Below, piece by piece: positions 9,800 through 18,325 of a stretch of 64,000 bases of DNA (position 1 is the first letter of the stretch; each line of letters begins with the position of its first letter). The stretch lies in contig NZ_VWVV01000036.1 of assembly GCF_009830945.1 (NCBI RefSeq), forward strand, positions 1-64,000, written 5' to 3'. Under the pieces are notes generated by a model. It saw only the letters and a list, made by a program, of their open reading frames with translations, did no database searches and was not told the origin of the DNA. This stretch comes from Nocardiopsis sp. FR4 (lineage in GTDB: Bacteria > Actinomycetota > Actinomycetes > Streptosporangiales > Streptosporangiaceae). A program made the translations under genes and the position numbers.

Positions 9800-10296
9800 G
9801 CGTTGACCGTGGGCAGGGTCGGCACCACCGGCGACTCCTCCTCCTCGCCGCCGCCACCGCGGCACCAGGGGCACCACACCGCGACGCGCGTGTGCCGCAT
9901 GGCCCACAGCAGTCCCGTCGAGACGAGCACGAAGAACAGGGAGATCCCAGCGGCGGGGAGGAGGAGGCCGAGCCCGATCATCGCCGCGGCGGCGACCAGG
10001 GCGGTGCGGCCCATGCGGTCGACCACCCAGTGGAAGGTGCGCAGGGGGCGCCGCCACCGGTCGGCGACCTCGGATCCGTGCAGGGGCATCTCGGCCACGC
10101 ACAGCTCGCACAGCCTGCCGCGGTGGGCCGCCCAGTGCAGGGCCATGGCCGCGTACATCGGCACGAAGGCCAGGGCCAGGGCCCAGGCGGGCAGGCCGGG
10201 GATCCACAGTCCCGGCACCGCCAGGAGCACGGTCCAGGGGACGGCCCGCTCGGCGTGGTGGCCCACGGCGACGGGGACACGGAGGTCGTTCTTCAC
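9796..10296 (-). CDS. Small membrane protein with two CxxC pairs, function unknown
   Basis: 166 residues, not recognised. Four hydrophobic segments are visible (around WTVLLAVPGLWIPGLP, ALALAFVPMYAAMALHW, ALVAAAAMIGLGLLLP and ISLFFVLVSTGLLWAM). A cysteine pair CELC sits in the loop after helix 2 and CPWC follows helix 4. The C-terminal tail is glycine- and glutamate-rich. The two CxxC pairs could bind a metal or form a redox pair. GTG start at 10296 was chosen because of AGGA five bases upstream. It is convergent with the glycan operon and has its own promoter region in 10297-10437. Confidence 0.7.
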   Translation of the reverse strand: MKNDLRVPVAVGHHAERAVPWTVLLAVPGLWIPGLPAWALALAFVPMYAAMALHWAAHRGRLCELCVAEMPLHGSEVADRWRRPLRTFHWVVDRMGRTALVAAAAMIGLGLLLPAAGISLFFVLVSTGLLWAMRHTRVAVWCPWCRGGGGEEEESPVVPTLPTVNA

Positions 10297-10437
10297 GGTG
10301 TTCCTCAGAGGGTCCGGGTGCACGGGAGGGGTTGTCCGCCAGGCGTCCTCGCGCGGAGGGGCGCACGGACGGCACCCGCCCCGGCGCGCGGCCGGGATGT
10401 TCTCCGGGTACTCGTGTCCGCCCTGGCGGGCTGGTCC

Positions 10438-10456
10438 GAAAAAGGAGGATGCCTCC
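10438..10456 (-). terminator. Rho-independent terminator of the acyl-CoA dehydrogenase gene
   Basis: Read on the - strand, GGAGG-CAT-CCTCC (10456-10444) is followed directly by a T5 run (10443-10439), about 45 bases past the stop of the acyl-CoA dehydrogenase gene. It is one of the few hairpins in the window with a classical T-run. The rest of the 10297-10502 gap holds only the presumed promoter of the small membrane protein gene. Confidence 0.65.
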
Positions 10457-10502
10457 ATTGTGCGCGCCGCCGACGAGTGCCGGCGCCCCGCCCCCTCCTG
10501 AT

Positions 10503-12299
10503 TCAGAGCACGTCGGGGGAGACGTCCAGGACCGTGCGGTCGCGGGAGGCCACCAGGTCGAACTGTGGGCCGGTGCGCGGCAGTTCGTGCCGGAAGAAGT
10601 AGGCCGCCGCTGCGCGCTTGCCCTCGTAGAAGCCCCCCTCGCGGCCGTGCGCGGCCACCAGCTGTTCCAGCCACAGCCACGCCACCACGACGTGGCCGAC
10701 CGCCTCCAGGTACGGGGTGGCGTTGGCCAGGGCCACGGCCGGGTCGCCCTCGGCCCAGGCCGCGGCGGCCGTCTCCGTGGTCCGGTCCAGGGCCGCCGAG
10801 AGCAGGCCGGCGTACTCGGCCTCCCGGCCGCCCAGCTCCCGGGCCCGTTCGACGGTCGCGCGGGCCGTCTCCACCAGCAGCGACAGCCGTGAGCCGCCGT
10901 CGAGCACCGCCTTGCGCCCCAGCAGGTCCAGGGCCTGGACGCCGTGGGTGCCCTCGTGGATCGGGTTGAGCCGGTTGTCGCGGTAGTGCTGCTCCACGTC
11001 GTACTCGCGGGTGTACCCGTAGCCGCCGTGCACCTGGATGGCCAGGCTGTTGGCCTCCACGCACCACTGGGAGGGCCAGCTCTTGGCGATCGGGGTGAGC
11101 ACGTCCAGCAGCAGGTCGGCGCGCTCGCGGGCGGCCCCGTCCTCGGCGCTGGCGGTCTCGTCCACCAGGCGCGCGCAGTACAGCACCAGGGCGAGCGCGC
11201 CCTCGACGTAGCTCTTCTGGGCGAGCAGCATCCGGCGCACGTCGGTGTGCTCGATGATGGGCACCTGCGGCCGGGAGGGGTCCTTGGCGCCCAGGGGACG
11301 GCCCTGGAGGCGCTCGCGGGCGTAGGCCAGCGACTTGAGGTAGCCGGTGTAGCCGACGGCGGCGGCGCCCGCGCCCACGCCGATGCGGGCGCCGTTCATC
11401 ATGTGGAACATGTACCTCAGGCCCTGGTGGGGCTCGCCGACCAGGTAGCCCACCGCGCCCGGCCGGCCCCCGGGGGTGTGGCGGCCCTCGCCGAAGTTGA
11501 GCAGCGCGTTGACCGTGCCCCGGTAGCCCATCTTGTGGTTGAGCCCGGCGGGCACGACGTCGTTGCGCTCGCCGATCGAGCCGTCGTCCGCCACCAGGTA
11601 CTTGGGCACGACGAACAGGGAGATGCCCTTGACCCCGGGCGGGCCGCCGGGGATCTTGGCCAGCACCAGGTGCACGATGTTCTCGGTCAGCTCGTGGTCC
11701 CCGGCCGAGATCCACATCTTGTTGCCGAACAGGCGGTAGGTGCCGTCCGGGTCGGCCTCGGCGCGGGTGGTGATGTCGGCGAGGGAGCTGCCCGCCTGCG
11801 GCTCGGACAGGCACATGGTGCCGGTGAAGCGCCCCTCGACCATGGGGCGGACGAAGGTGTCGATCTGCTCGGGGCTGCCGTGCGCCAGGAGCAGGCGCGC
11901 GTTGCCCGAGGTGAGGAAGGGGTAGGCGGAGGTGCCCAGGTTGGCGGCCTGGAAATAGGCGCCGCAGGCGCTGGTGACCACGTGCGGGAGCTGGCCGCCG
12001 CCCACCGAGGCGGGCATCCCGGCGGCGGCCAGGCCGGTCTCGGCGTAGGCCTCCAGGGCCTTCTTCACCTCGGGGATGACGTGGACGCGTTCGCCGTCGA
12101 AGCGCGGCTCGTTGGCGTCGTTGGCCTTGTTGTGCGGCGCGAAGTGGTCGGTGGCCACGCGCTCGGCCAGCTCCAGGGCGGCGTCGAAGGTCTCGCGGGA
12201 GTGGTCGGCGTACCGGGGGCGTCGGGTGAGCGCCTCGGTGTCGAGCCACTCGTGGAGCAGGAAGTGCAGGTCGCGCGTGGACAGCAGGGTGGACGCCAC
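10503..12299 (-). CDS. Acyl-CoA dehydrogenase, long-form
   Basis: 598 residues, longer than the classical 380-residue acyl-CoA dehydrogenases and typical of the FadE5/DmdC-like long form with an extra C-terminal helical domain. It introduces the alpha,beta double bond into acyl-CoA using FAD. Visible motifs: MCLSEPQAGSSLADITTRA (FAD/substrate loop), YRLFGNKMWISAGDHELTEN, and the C-terminal core QVHGGYGYTREYDVEQHYRD. GTG start at 12299 with AGGAGG six bases upstream. A TetR-type operator candidate lies in its promoter at 12323-12336. Acyl chain length cannot be predicted. Confidence 0.9.
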   Translation of the reverse strand: MASTLLSTRDLHFLLHEWLDTEALTRRPRYADHSRETFDAALELAERVATDHFAPHNKANDANEPRFDGERVHVIPEVKKALEAYAETGLAAAGMPASVGGGQLPHVVTSACGAYFQAANLGTSAYPFLTSGNARLLLAHGSPEQIDTFVRPMVEGRFTGTMCLSEPQAGSSLADITTRAEADPDGTYRLFGNKMWISAGDHELTENIVHLVLAKIPGGPPGVKGISLFVVPKYLVADDGSIGERNDVVPAGLNHKMGYRGTVNALLNFGEGRHTPGGRPGAVGYLVGEPHQGLRYMFHMMNGARIGVGAGAAAVGYTGYLKSLAYARERLQGRPLGAKDPSRPQVPIIEHTDVRRMLLAQKSYVEGALALVLYCARLVDETASAEDGAARERADLLLDVLTPIAKSWPSQWCVEANSLAIQVHGGYGYTREYDVEQHYRDNRLNPIHEGTHGVQALDLLGRKAVLDGGSRLSLLVETARATVERARELGGREAEYAGLLSAALDRTTETAAAAWAEGDPAVALANATPYLEAVGHVVVAWLWLEQLVAAHGREGGFYEGKRAAAAYFFRHELPRTGPQFDLVASRDRTVLDVSPDVL

Positions 12300-12322
12300 G
12301 GGTCGCCTCCTAGGGATCGTGA

Positions 12323-12336
12323 ACCGACTGGTCGGT
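12323..12336. promoter_or_regulatory. TetR-type operator candidate (site 1)
   Basis: The 14-mer ACCGACTGGTCGGT is an inverted repeat ACCGAC/GTCGGT around TG. It lies 24 bases upstream of the acyl-CoA dehydrogenase start. Such ACCGAC-type palindromes are common targets of TetR-family regulators of fatty acid metabolism in actinomycetes. An identical copy lies at 12952-12965. No TetR gene is adjacent. Confidence 0.55.
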
Positions 12337-12424
12337 ATGCTACCTGGTCCGTGTACGCGGGAGGCGGCCAGGGCCGCCGGGTCCTAAGCTGGCGGGACCG
12401 ACCCGAGAAGGAGCGCTGACCCGC

Positions 12425-12901
12425 ATGTCCGCTGTGTCCGACCCGTCCCGTACCGTTCTGCTGCTCAACGGCCCCAACCTCAACCTGTTGGGGACCCGTG
12501 ACCCCGCACAGTACGGCACCACCACCCTGGCCGAGGTCGAGGCGCGGGTGACCGCGCTGGGCGGGGAGCTGGGCGTGGAGGTGGTGTGCGCGCAGAGCAA
12601 CAGCGAGGGCGCCCTGGTGGACCGGGTCCACGCCGCCCGGGACTGGGCGGGCGTGGTGCTCAACCCCGGTGCCTACGCGCACTACAGCATCGCCCTGCGA
12701 GACGCGGTCGACGCGATCGAGGCGCCCGTGGTGGAGGTGCACATCTCCAACGTGTACGCGCGCGAGGAGTTCCGGCACACCTCGGTGACCGCGCCGGTGG
12801 CGGCGGGCTACGTCGCCGGGTGCGGGGTCTTCGGCTACGAGCTGGCCCTGCGCGCGGTGCTCCAACGCGCCGCCGAGCGCCGCGGCGCCGACGCCGGGTA
12901 G
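12425..12901 (+). CDS. aroQ: 3-dehydroquinate dehydratase, type II
   Basis: 158-residue shikimate-pathway enzyme that removes water from 3-dehydroquinate. It works as a dodecamer in the cytoplasm. Type II hallmarks: NGPNLNLLGTRDP at residues 15-27 with Arg25, catalytic Tyr30, the substrate-binding NPGAYAHYS (80-88), and VEVHISN with His106 and Asn109. ATG at 12425 follows GAGAAGGAGCGCTGACCCGC. The gene stands alone here, without other aro genes, and is followed by a strong hairpin. Confidence 0.95.
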   Translation: MSAVSDPSRTVLLLNGPNLNLLGTRDPAQYGTTTLAEVEARVTALGGELGVEVVCAQSNSEGALVDRVHAARDWAGVVLNPGAYAHYSIALRDAVDAIEAPVVEVHISNVYAREEFRHTSVTAPVAAGYVAGCGVFGYELALRAVLQRAAERRGADAG

Positions 12902-12908
12902 GGGAGCG

Positions 12909-12933
12909 GGGCCCGCCGGAACGCGGCGGGCCC
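12909..12933. terminator. Bidirectional terminator hairpin after aroQ
   Basis: GGGCCCGCCG (12909-12918) and CGGCGGGCCC (12924-12933) form a perfect 10-bp stem with a 5-base loop, 8 bases after the aroQ stop. It lies between convergent genes, so it may end transcription from both sides. Confidence 0.65.
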
Positions 12934-12951
12934 GTCCCCCGACCCTGAGGT

Positions 12952-12965
12952 ACCGACTGGTCGGT
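12952..12965. promoter_or_regulatory. TetR-type operator candidate (site 2, identical to site 1)
   Basis: Exact second copy of ACCGACTGGTCGGT. It sits in an unexpected place: between the terminator hairpin of aroQ and the 3' end of the convergent histidine-phosphatase gene, where no promoter is expected. Confidence 0.45.
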
Positions 12966-12982
12966 TTGTGTGGGGCACGGGT

Positions 12983-13618
12983 TCAGCGGTAGGTCATCAG
13001 CGCGGGACCGCCCTGTTCCAGGTGGGCGTGGTCGTTGAAGGAGAGCAGCTGTGTGCCGCCTCGCCCGTGCGCCAGCTTGGTGACCGAGCCGTTGACCACC
13101 ACCCGGTTCATGGCCAGGAATCCGGCCGGGGAGGCGCCCAGGAGCGAGGAGCACACCGCCGCGATGACCCCGGCGGAGGTGAACACCAGCGCGGTCCGGC
13201 CCCGGTCCAGCCCGGCGGCCACGTCGTCCAGGGCCTGCCGGCCCCCGGATCGGAAGCCCTCCCACGTGCCCGGGCCGCTGCCCCCGGCCTCGATCCAGGC
13301 GGTCAGGGAGGCGTCGAGCCGCTCCTGCAGGGAGCCCCCGTCCGCCGCGTGCGCGCCCAGCAGGCCCAGGTGGTCGTACTCGTTCCAGCGCGCGTCGCCC
13401 TCCGGTTCCCGGTCCAGGCCCGCTTCGGCCAGGGCCGCGGCCGCCGTCTGGCGCTGGCGGCGCAGCAGGCCGGTGACCACCCGGCCCACGCGCAGCTCCC
13501 GCCGTTTGAGCTCGGCGCCCAGCAGGCGGGCCTGTTCGTAGCCGGTCGGGCTCAGTTCGTCGTAGTCCTCCGCCTCCGGAGAGGCCTTGCCGTGGCGGAT
13601 CAGATAGATAGCTGGCAT
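12983..13618 (-). CDS. Histidine phosphatase family protein (phosphoglycerate-mutase-like)
   Basis: 211 residues. The catalytic RHG motif is at the very N-terminus (MPAIYLIRHGKASPEAEDYD), followed by LSPTGYEQARLLG. The second half carries the conserved acidic and histidine region of the branch less clearly (VFTSAGVIAAVCSSLLG in place of a VSHG-type motif). The canonical second-histidine motif is therefore not obvious, and activity could be altered. The ATG at 13618 has no strong ribosome site. Substrate unknown. It stands alone on the - strand. Confidence 0.83.
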   Translation of the reverse strand: MPAIYLIRHGKASPEAEDYDELSPTGYEQARLLGAELKRRELRVGRVVTGLLRRQRQTAAAALAEAGLDREPEGDARWNEYDHLGLLGAHAADGGSLQERLDASLTAWIEAGGSGPGTWEGFRSGGRQALDDVAAGLDRGRTALVFTSAGVIAAVCSSLLGASPAGFLAMNRVVVNGSVTKLAHGRGGTQLLSFNDHAHLEQGGPALMTYR

Positions 13619-13783
13619 CGCACCAGAGTAGGACCGGGCCCGCGCGCGTCCGCGCGGCGGGGTCGCCGGGGCGCCCGGGCCAGCGTCGGGAGACCCGCGG
13701 CCGCAGGGACCGCCGGTTGCGCGGGGGTCCTCGCGAGCAGCACAATACGGGGGCGAACGACGCTTCCCGCCGAGAGGGCTCCC

Positions 13784-14572
13784 ATGACGGACACACCCCC
13801 CATCGACACCACCGTGGCGCACTCCGCCCGGGTGTGGAACTACTGGCTGGGAGGCAAGGACAACTACCCGGCCGACCGCGAGGTGGGCGACTACGTGCTC
13901 CAGGCCTACCCGGAGATGGTCACCGCGGCCCGCGCCGACCGGGAGTTCCTCATCCGCGCGGTCACCCACCTGGCCGCGGAGGAGGGGATCCGACAGTTCC
14001 TGGACGTGGGCACCGGACTGCCCACGCACAACAACACCCACGAGGTCGCCCAGGCGGTCGCGCCCGGCTCGCGCGTGGTCTACGTCGACAACGACCCGCT
14101 GGTGCTCACCCACGCCCGGGCGCTGCTCGTGGGGGAGAAGACGGGCGACGTCCACTACGTCGACGCCAACCTGCACGAGCCGGAGAAGGTCCTGGCGGCG
14201 GCCGCCGAACACCTGGACTTCTCCCGGCCCATCGGTCTGACCATCCTGGGCACCATGGGGCACACCCCCGACAACGAGCGGGCCTACGCCACGGTGCGCG
14301 CCTACGTGGACGCGCTGCCCTCGGGCAGCTTCCTGGCCATGTGCGACGGCACCAACACCAGCGAGCCGATGATCGAGGCGGCCCGCCGCTGGAACGAGAC
14401 CGCCCCGCTGCCCTACCACCTGCGCAGCCCCGAGGAGATCGCGGGCTTCTTCGAGGGCCTGGAACTGCTGGAGCCGGGCGTGGTCTCGGCACCCCTGTGG
14501 CGGCCCGCCCCGGCCGAGGTGGGCACGGTCGCCGAGGCCGACCAGTACTGCGGGGTCGCCCGCAAGCCCTGA
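13784..14572 (+). CDS. SAM-dependent methyltransferase, DUF574 family
   Basis: 262 residues of the actinomycete-typical DUF574/Methyltransf_19 group. The N-terminus ARVWNYWLGGKDNYPADRE, the SAM-binding FLDVGTGLPTHNNTHEVAQ and VVYVDNDPLVLTHARALL are diagnostic. The group is highly amplified in streptomycetes and relatives, and its targets are largely unknown. The preceding 165-base gap holds its promoter. The stop codon lies inside a short hairpin shared with the convergent molybdoenzyme gene. Confidence 0.88.
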   Translation: MTDTPPIDTTVAHSARVWNYWLGGKDNYPADREVGDYVLQAYPEMVTAARADREFLIRAVTHLAAEEGIRQFLDVGTGLPTHNNTHEVAQAVAPGSRVVYVDNDPLVLTHARALLVGEKTGDVHYVDANLHEPEKVLAAAAEHLDFSRPIGLTILGTMGHTPDNERAYATVRAYVDALPSGSFLAMCDGTNTSEPMIEAARRWNETAPLPYHLRSPEEIAGFFEGLELLEPGVVSAPLWRPAPAEVGTVAEADQYCGVARKP

Positions 14573-14590
14573 CCCGCCGTCCGGGGTCAG
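14569..14590. terminator. Short hairpin shared by convergent stops
   Basis: CTGACCC (14569-14575) pairs with GGGTCAG (14584-14590). The arms contain both stop codons of the convergent pair, with the same stem sequence as the hairpin at 9775-9799. A weak bidirectional terminator is the simplest reading. Confidence 0.4.
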
Positions 14591-16893
14591 GGCGCCCCCG
14601 AGTCGGGTTCGAAGCGCACGACCACCGACTTGGACGTGGGGGTGTTGCTGATCTCGGCGGTGGAGTCCAGCGGCACCAGCACGTTGGTCTCGGGGAAGTA
14701 GGCGGCGGCGCACCCGCGCGCGGTCGGGTAGCGCACCACGCGGAAGTGCGCGGCGCGCCGCTCACGGCCGTCGGGCCACTCGCTGACGATGTCGGTGAAG
14801 GCGCCCTCGGCCAGGCCCAGCCCACGGGCGTCCTCGGGGTTGACCAGGACCACTCGGCGGCCGCCGGTGATGCCCCGGTAGCGGTCGTCCAAGCCGTACA
14901 CGGTGGTGTTGTACTGGTCGTGCGAGCGCAGCGTCTGCAGGAGGAGCCGCCCCTCGGGGACCTCCGGGGCGTGGAAGCCGTTCACGGTGAAGTTGGCCAG
15001 CCCGGTCGCGGTGGGGAAGCGCCGGTCGTCGCGCGGGGCGTGCGGCAGGGTGAACCCGCCGGGCCGCCGGGCGCGCTCGTTGAAGTCGGCGAAGCCCGGC
15101 ACGACCGCCGCCACGCGGTCGCGCACCCGGTCGTAGTCCGTCAGCTCCGACCACCGCACGGGCGTCTCGCCCAGTACGCGCCCGGCCAGGTCGCAGATGA
15201 TGTCCACCTCCGAGCGCATTCCCGGCGAGAGCGGCGGCAGCACCCCGTGGGAGGCGTGCACCCTGCCCATGGAGTCCTCCACCGTCACCCAGCGGGCCCG
15301 CCCGTCGCGCAGGTCGCGGTCGCTGCGCCCCAGCGCGGGCAGGATGAGCGCGCGGGTCCCGGTGACCACGTGCGAGCGGTTCAGCTTGGTGGACACGTGC
15401 ACCGTCAGCCCCACTCTGCGCATGGCCTCCTCGGTGACCCCGGTGTCGGGGGTGGCCGCCACGAAGTTGCCGCCCATCGCGAAGAACACCCGCACGTCGC
15501 CGCGCGCCATGGCGCGGATGGCGTTGACGGTGTCGTACCCGTGCTCGCGCGGCGGGGCGAAGCCGAACTCCGCCTCCAGCGCGTCCAGGAAGGCGGGCGC
15601 GGGGCGCTCGAAGATCCCCATCGTGCGGTCGCCCTGGACGTTGGAGTGCCCGCGCACCGGGCACACGCCCGCGCCCGGGCGGCCCACGTTGCCGCGCAGC
15701 AGCAGGAAGTTGACCACCTCGCGGATGGTGGGCACCGAGTGCCGGTGCTGGGTCAGGCCCATCGCCCAGCACACCACGATGCGCTCGGAGGCGGTGACCA
15801 TCTCCGCGATCCGCTCGATGAGCTCCCGATCCAGCCCGGTGGCCCGCTCGGTGCGCGCCCAGAACTCCTCCCCGGGTTCGGCGAGCAGGGCCTTGGCGAA
15901 CTCCTCGAAGCCGTGGGTGCGGGCGGCCACGAACTCCCGGTCCAGCACCGGCTCACCGCGCTGGTCGGCCTCCAGCAGCAGGCGGTTCAGGGCGCTGAAC
16001 AGCGCGAGGTCGCCGCCCAGGCGCACTTGCGCGAACAGGTCGGTCAGCTCGGTGCCGCGCCCCAGCAGGCCGTCCGGGCGCTGCGGGTTGCGGAACTCGC
16101 GCATGCCCGCCTCCGGCAGCGGGTTGACGGTGACGACGCGCGTTCCGGCCCGCTTGGCGCCTTCCAGCGCGGTGAGCATCCGGGGGTGGTTGGTGCCCGG
16201 GTTCTGCCCCGCCACGATGATGAGGTCGGCCTCGCGCAGGTCCTCCAGGGAGACGCTGCCCTTGCCCACGCCCAGGGTCTCGGTCAGCGCCGACCCCGAG
16301 GACTCGTGGCACATGTTCGAGCAGTCGGGCAGGTTGTTCGTGCCCAGCGCCCGGGCGAAGAGCTGGTAGCAGAAGGCCGCCTCGTTGCTGGTGCGCCCGG
16401 AGGTGTAGAAGACAGCCTCGTCGGGGGAGTCCAGCGTCCGCAGCTCCTCGGCGACCAGGTCCAGGGCCCGGTCCCAGGAGACCGGCGTGTAGTGGGCGGC
16501 GCCCTCGGCCAGGTACATCGGCTCGGTGAGACGGCCCTGCCGCCCCAGCCAGTAACCGGAGCGCCCGGCCAGGTCGGCCACGGGGTGCGCGGCGAAGAAG
16601 CCGGCGGTCAGCGCCGTGGCGGTGGCCTCCTCGGCGACGGCCTTGGCGCCGTTCTCGCAGAACTCGGCGCGGTGCCGCTTGTCGCCCTCGGGCCAGGCGC
16701 AGCCGGGGCAGTCGAAGCCGCGCTTCTGGTTGACCGCGAGCATCGCGGGCAGGCCGCGCCGCACCCCGGTGTGCTCTCCCAGGTGGCGGAGGCTGCTGAG
16801 GACCGCCGGGAGCCCCGCCGCGCTGGCCTTGGGCGGGCCGACCGCGGGGGAGTCCTGCGGGGGGTCCGGCTTCTCGGGGTTCTGGTGTCTCAC
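14587..16893 (-). CDS. FdhF/YdeP family molybdopterin oxidoreductase
   Basis: 768 residues matching the formate-dehydrogenase-alpha-like (YdeP) branch of molybdenum oxidoreductases. CPGCAWPEG is near residue 62 and the pterin-domain segments YTSGRTSNEAAFCYQLFAR and SNMCHESSGSALTETLGVG follow. The cysteine in NMCHESS is where true formate dehydrogenases carry their Cys/Sec molybdenum ligand. VRGHSNVQGDRTMGI and the C-terminal pterin-cap NTTVYGLDDRYRGI complete the fold. The classical N-terminal 4Fe-4S motif of FdhF is not present. In vivo substrate is uncertain, and YdeP relatives are linked to acid resistance rather than proven formate oxidation. It is divergent from the alcohol dehydrogenase gene. 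Confidence 0.87.
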   Translation of the reverse strand: MRHQNPEKPDPPQDSPAVGPPKASAAGLPAVLSSLRHLGEHTGVRRGLPAMLAVNQKRGFDCPGCAWPEGDKRHRAEFCENGAKAVAEEATATALTAGFFAAHPVADLAGRSGYWLGRQGRLTEPMYLAEGAAHYTPVSWDRALDLVAEELRTLDSPDEAVFYTSGRTSNEAAFCYQLFARALGTNNLPDCSNMCHESSGSALTETLGVGKGSVSLEDLREADLIIVAGQNPGTNHPRMLTALEGAKRAGTRVVTVNPLPEAGMREFRNPQRPDGLLGRGTELTDLFAQVRLGGDLALFSALNRLLLEADQRGEPVLDREFVAARTHGFEEFAKALLAEPGEEFWARTERATGLDRELIERIAEMVTASERIVVCWAMGLTQHRHSVPTIREVVNFLLLRGNVGRPGAGVCPVRGHSNVQGDRTMGIFERPAPAFLDALEAEFGFAPPREHGYDTVNAIRAMARGDVRVFFAMGGNFVAATPDTGVTEEAMRRVGLTVHVSTKLNRSHVVTGTRALILPALGRSDRDLRDGRARWVTVEDSMGRVHASHGVLPPLSPGMRSEVDIICDLAGRVLGETPVRWSELTDYDRVRDRVAAVVPGFADFNERARRPGGFTLPHAPRDDRRFPTATGLANFTVNGFHAPEVPEGRLLLQTLRSHDQYNTTVYGLDDRYRGITGGRRVVLVNPEDARGLGLAEGAFTDIVSEWPDGRERRAAHFRVVRYPTARGCAAAYFPETNVLVPLDSTAEISNTPTSKSVVVRFEPDSGAP

Positions 16894-17085
16894 AGGGGCA
16901 TTGTGGCACCGTCGGCCGGGTCGTGGGGCTCAGGGGGAGCAACCTTGGTCTGCGCGGACCGCTCCCTCCGCACGGCGACCGTTTTCGGGTCCCGGGCCCG
17001 GGTAGATGGGGCGGGAGCGGCCCCCGGAGGGCGGCGCGCCCTCGGGGACCGGCCGACCACGACCGGCACGAGACCAGGGGGAAGC

Positions 17086-18264
17086 ATGAAGGCAGTGGTG
17101 TGGAACGGAACGAGGGACGTCGCTGTCGCCGAGGTCCCCGATCCGCGGATCGAGGAGCCCGGGGACGCGGTCATCCGGGTCACCAGTTCGGGTCTGTGCG
17201 GCTCGGACCTGCACCTGTACGAGGTGCTCGGCCCCTTCATGCACGAGGGGGACATCCTCGGACACGAGCCCATGGGCGTGGTCGAGGAGGTCGGCCCCGG
17301 GGTCACCTCCCTCGTCCCCGGGCAGCGGGTCGTCATCCCCTTCCAGATCTCCTGCGGCGAGTGCTTCATGTGCCGCGGCGGCCTGCAGACCCAGTGCGAG
17401 AACACCCAGATGAGGGAACAGGGCATGGGCGCGGCCATCTACGGCTACAGCTCGCTCTACGGCTCCGTGCCCGGGGCGCAGGCCGAGTACCTGCGGGTGC
17501 GGCGGGCCGACCACAACGCGATCGTCGTGCCCCCCGAGGGGCCCGACGACCGGTACGTGTTCCTGTCCGACGTGCTGCCGACCGCCTGGCAGGCCGTGCG
17601 CTACGCCGACGTGCCCGAGGGCGGGTCGGTCGCGGTGCTGGGCCTGGGGCCGATCGGCGACATGTGCTGCCGGGTCGCCCACCACCTGGGTGCGGGGCGG
17701 GTGTTCGGCGTGGACCCGGTGCCCGAGCGGCGCGCGCGTGCGGCCGCCCGGGGCACGGAGGTGTTCGACCCCTCCGGTGGCGACGCGGTCGAGCAGATCC
17801 GCGAGCGAACTGAGGGCCGCGGCCCCGACGCGGTCATCGACGCGGTCGGCATGGAGGCGGAGGGGCACGGAACGGCCAAGTTCGCCCAGCGCATGGCCGC
17901 GTTCCTGCCCAAGGGGGTCGCGGCCAGGATGATGGAGACGGCCGGGGTGGACCGGTTGAGCGCCCTGCAGACCGCCATCGACCTGGTGCGGCGCGGCGGG
18001 ACCATCTCCCTGATCGGCGTCTACGGCGGCATGGCCGACCCGATGCCGATGCTGACGCTCTTCGACAAGCAGATCCAGCTGCGCATGGGGCAGGCCAACG
18101 TGCGCCGCTGGGCACCGGAGATCCTGCCGCTGCTGGACGACGCCGACCGGCTCGGCGCGCAGGACTTCGCCACCCACCACGTCCCCCTGGACGAGGCGCC
18201 GCGCGCCTACGCCAAGTTCCAGAAGAAGGAGGACGGCGTGTTCAAGGTGGTCTTCCGGCCCTGA
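17086..18264 (+). CDS. Zinc-dependent alcohol dehydrogenase (FDH/threonine-dehydrogenase-like)
   Basis: 392-residue medium-chain dehydrogenase. Catalytic zinc region CGSDLHLYEVLG and GHEPMGVVEEVG, structural zinc cysteines in CGECFMCRGGLQTQC, and the NAD-binding AVLGLGPIGDMCCRVAHHLG. The insert around QMREQGMGAAIYGYSSLYG and the 392-residue length fit the glutathione-independent formaldehyde-dehydrogenase-like subgroup. The substrate is not fixed by sequence. AGGGGGAAGC precedes the ATG. Divergent with the YdeP-type oxidoreductase across 192 bases that hold both promoters. Confidence 0.88.
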   Translation: MKAVVWNGTRDVAVAEVPDPRIEEPGDAVIRVTSSGLCGSDLHLYEVLGPFMHEGDILGHEPMGVVEEVGPGVTSLVPGQRVVIPFQISCGECFMCRGGLQTQCENTQMREQGMGAAIYGYSSLYGSVPGAQAEYLRVRRADHNAIVVPPEGPDDRYVFLSDVLPTAWQAVRYADVPEGGSVAVLGLGPIGDMCCRVAHHLGAGRVFGVDPVPERRARAAARGTEVFDPSGGDAVEQIRERTEGRGPDAVIDAVGMEAEGHGTAKFAQRMAAFLPKGVAARMMETAGVDRLSALQTAIDLVRRGGTISLIGVYGGMADPMPMLTLFDKQIQLRMGQANVRRWAPEILPLLDDADRLGAQDFATHHVPLDEAPRAYAKFQKKEDGVFKVVFRP

Positions 18265-18276
18265 TCCGGAACGCGT

Positions 18277-18310
18277 CGGGTCCCGCGGGGCGCACGCTCC
18301 GCGGGACCCG
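18277..18310. terminator. Bidirectional terminator hairpin
   Basis: CGGGTCCCGCGG (18277-18288) pairs perfectly with CCGCGGGACCCG (18299-18310), a 12-bp stem with a 10-base loop, between the 3' ends of the convergent alcohol dehydrogenase and siderophore-binding genes. Confidence 0.7.
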
Positions 18311-18325
18311 TGGCGTGGGGCGGGC

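Noticed and set aside
13717-18264. 1515-codon open frame on the + strand
   Set aside because: Only its 3' part (17086-18264, alcohol dehydrogenase) is a protein. The rest is antisense to the molybdoenzyme gene, held open by GC bias, and shows no family motifs.
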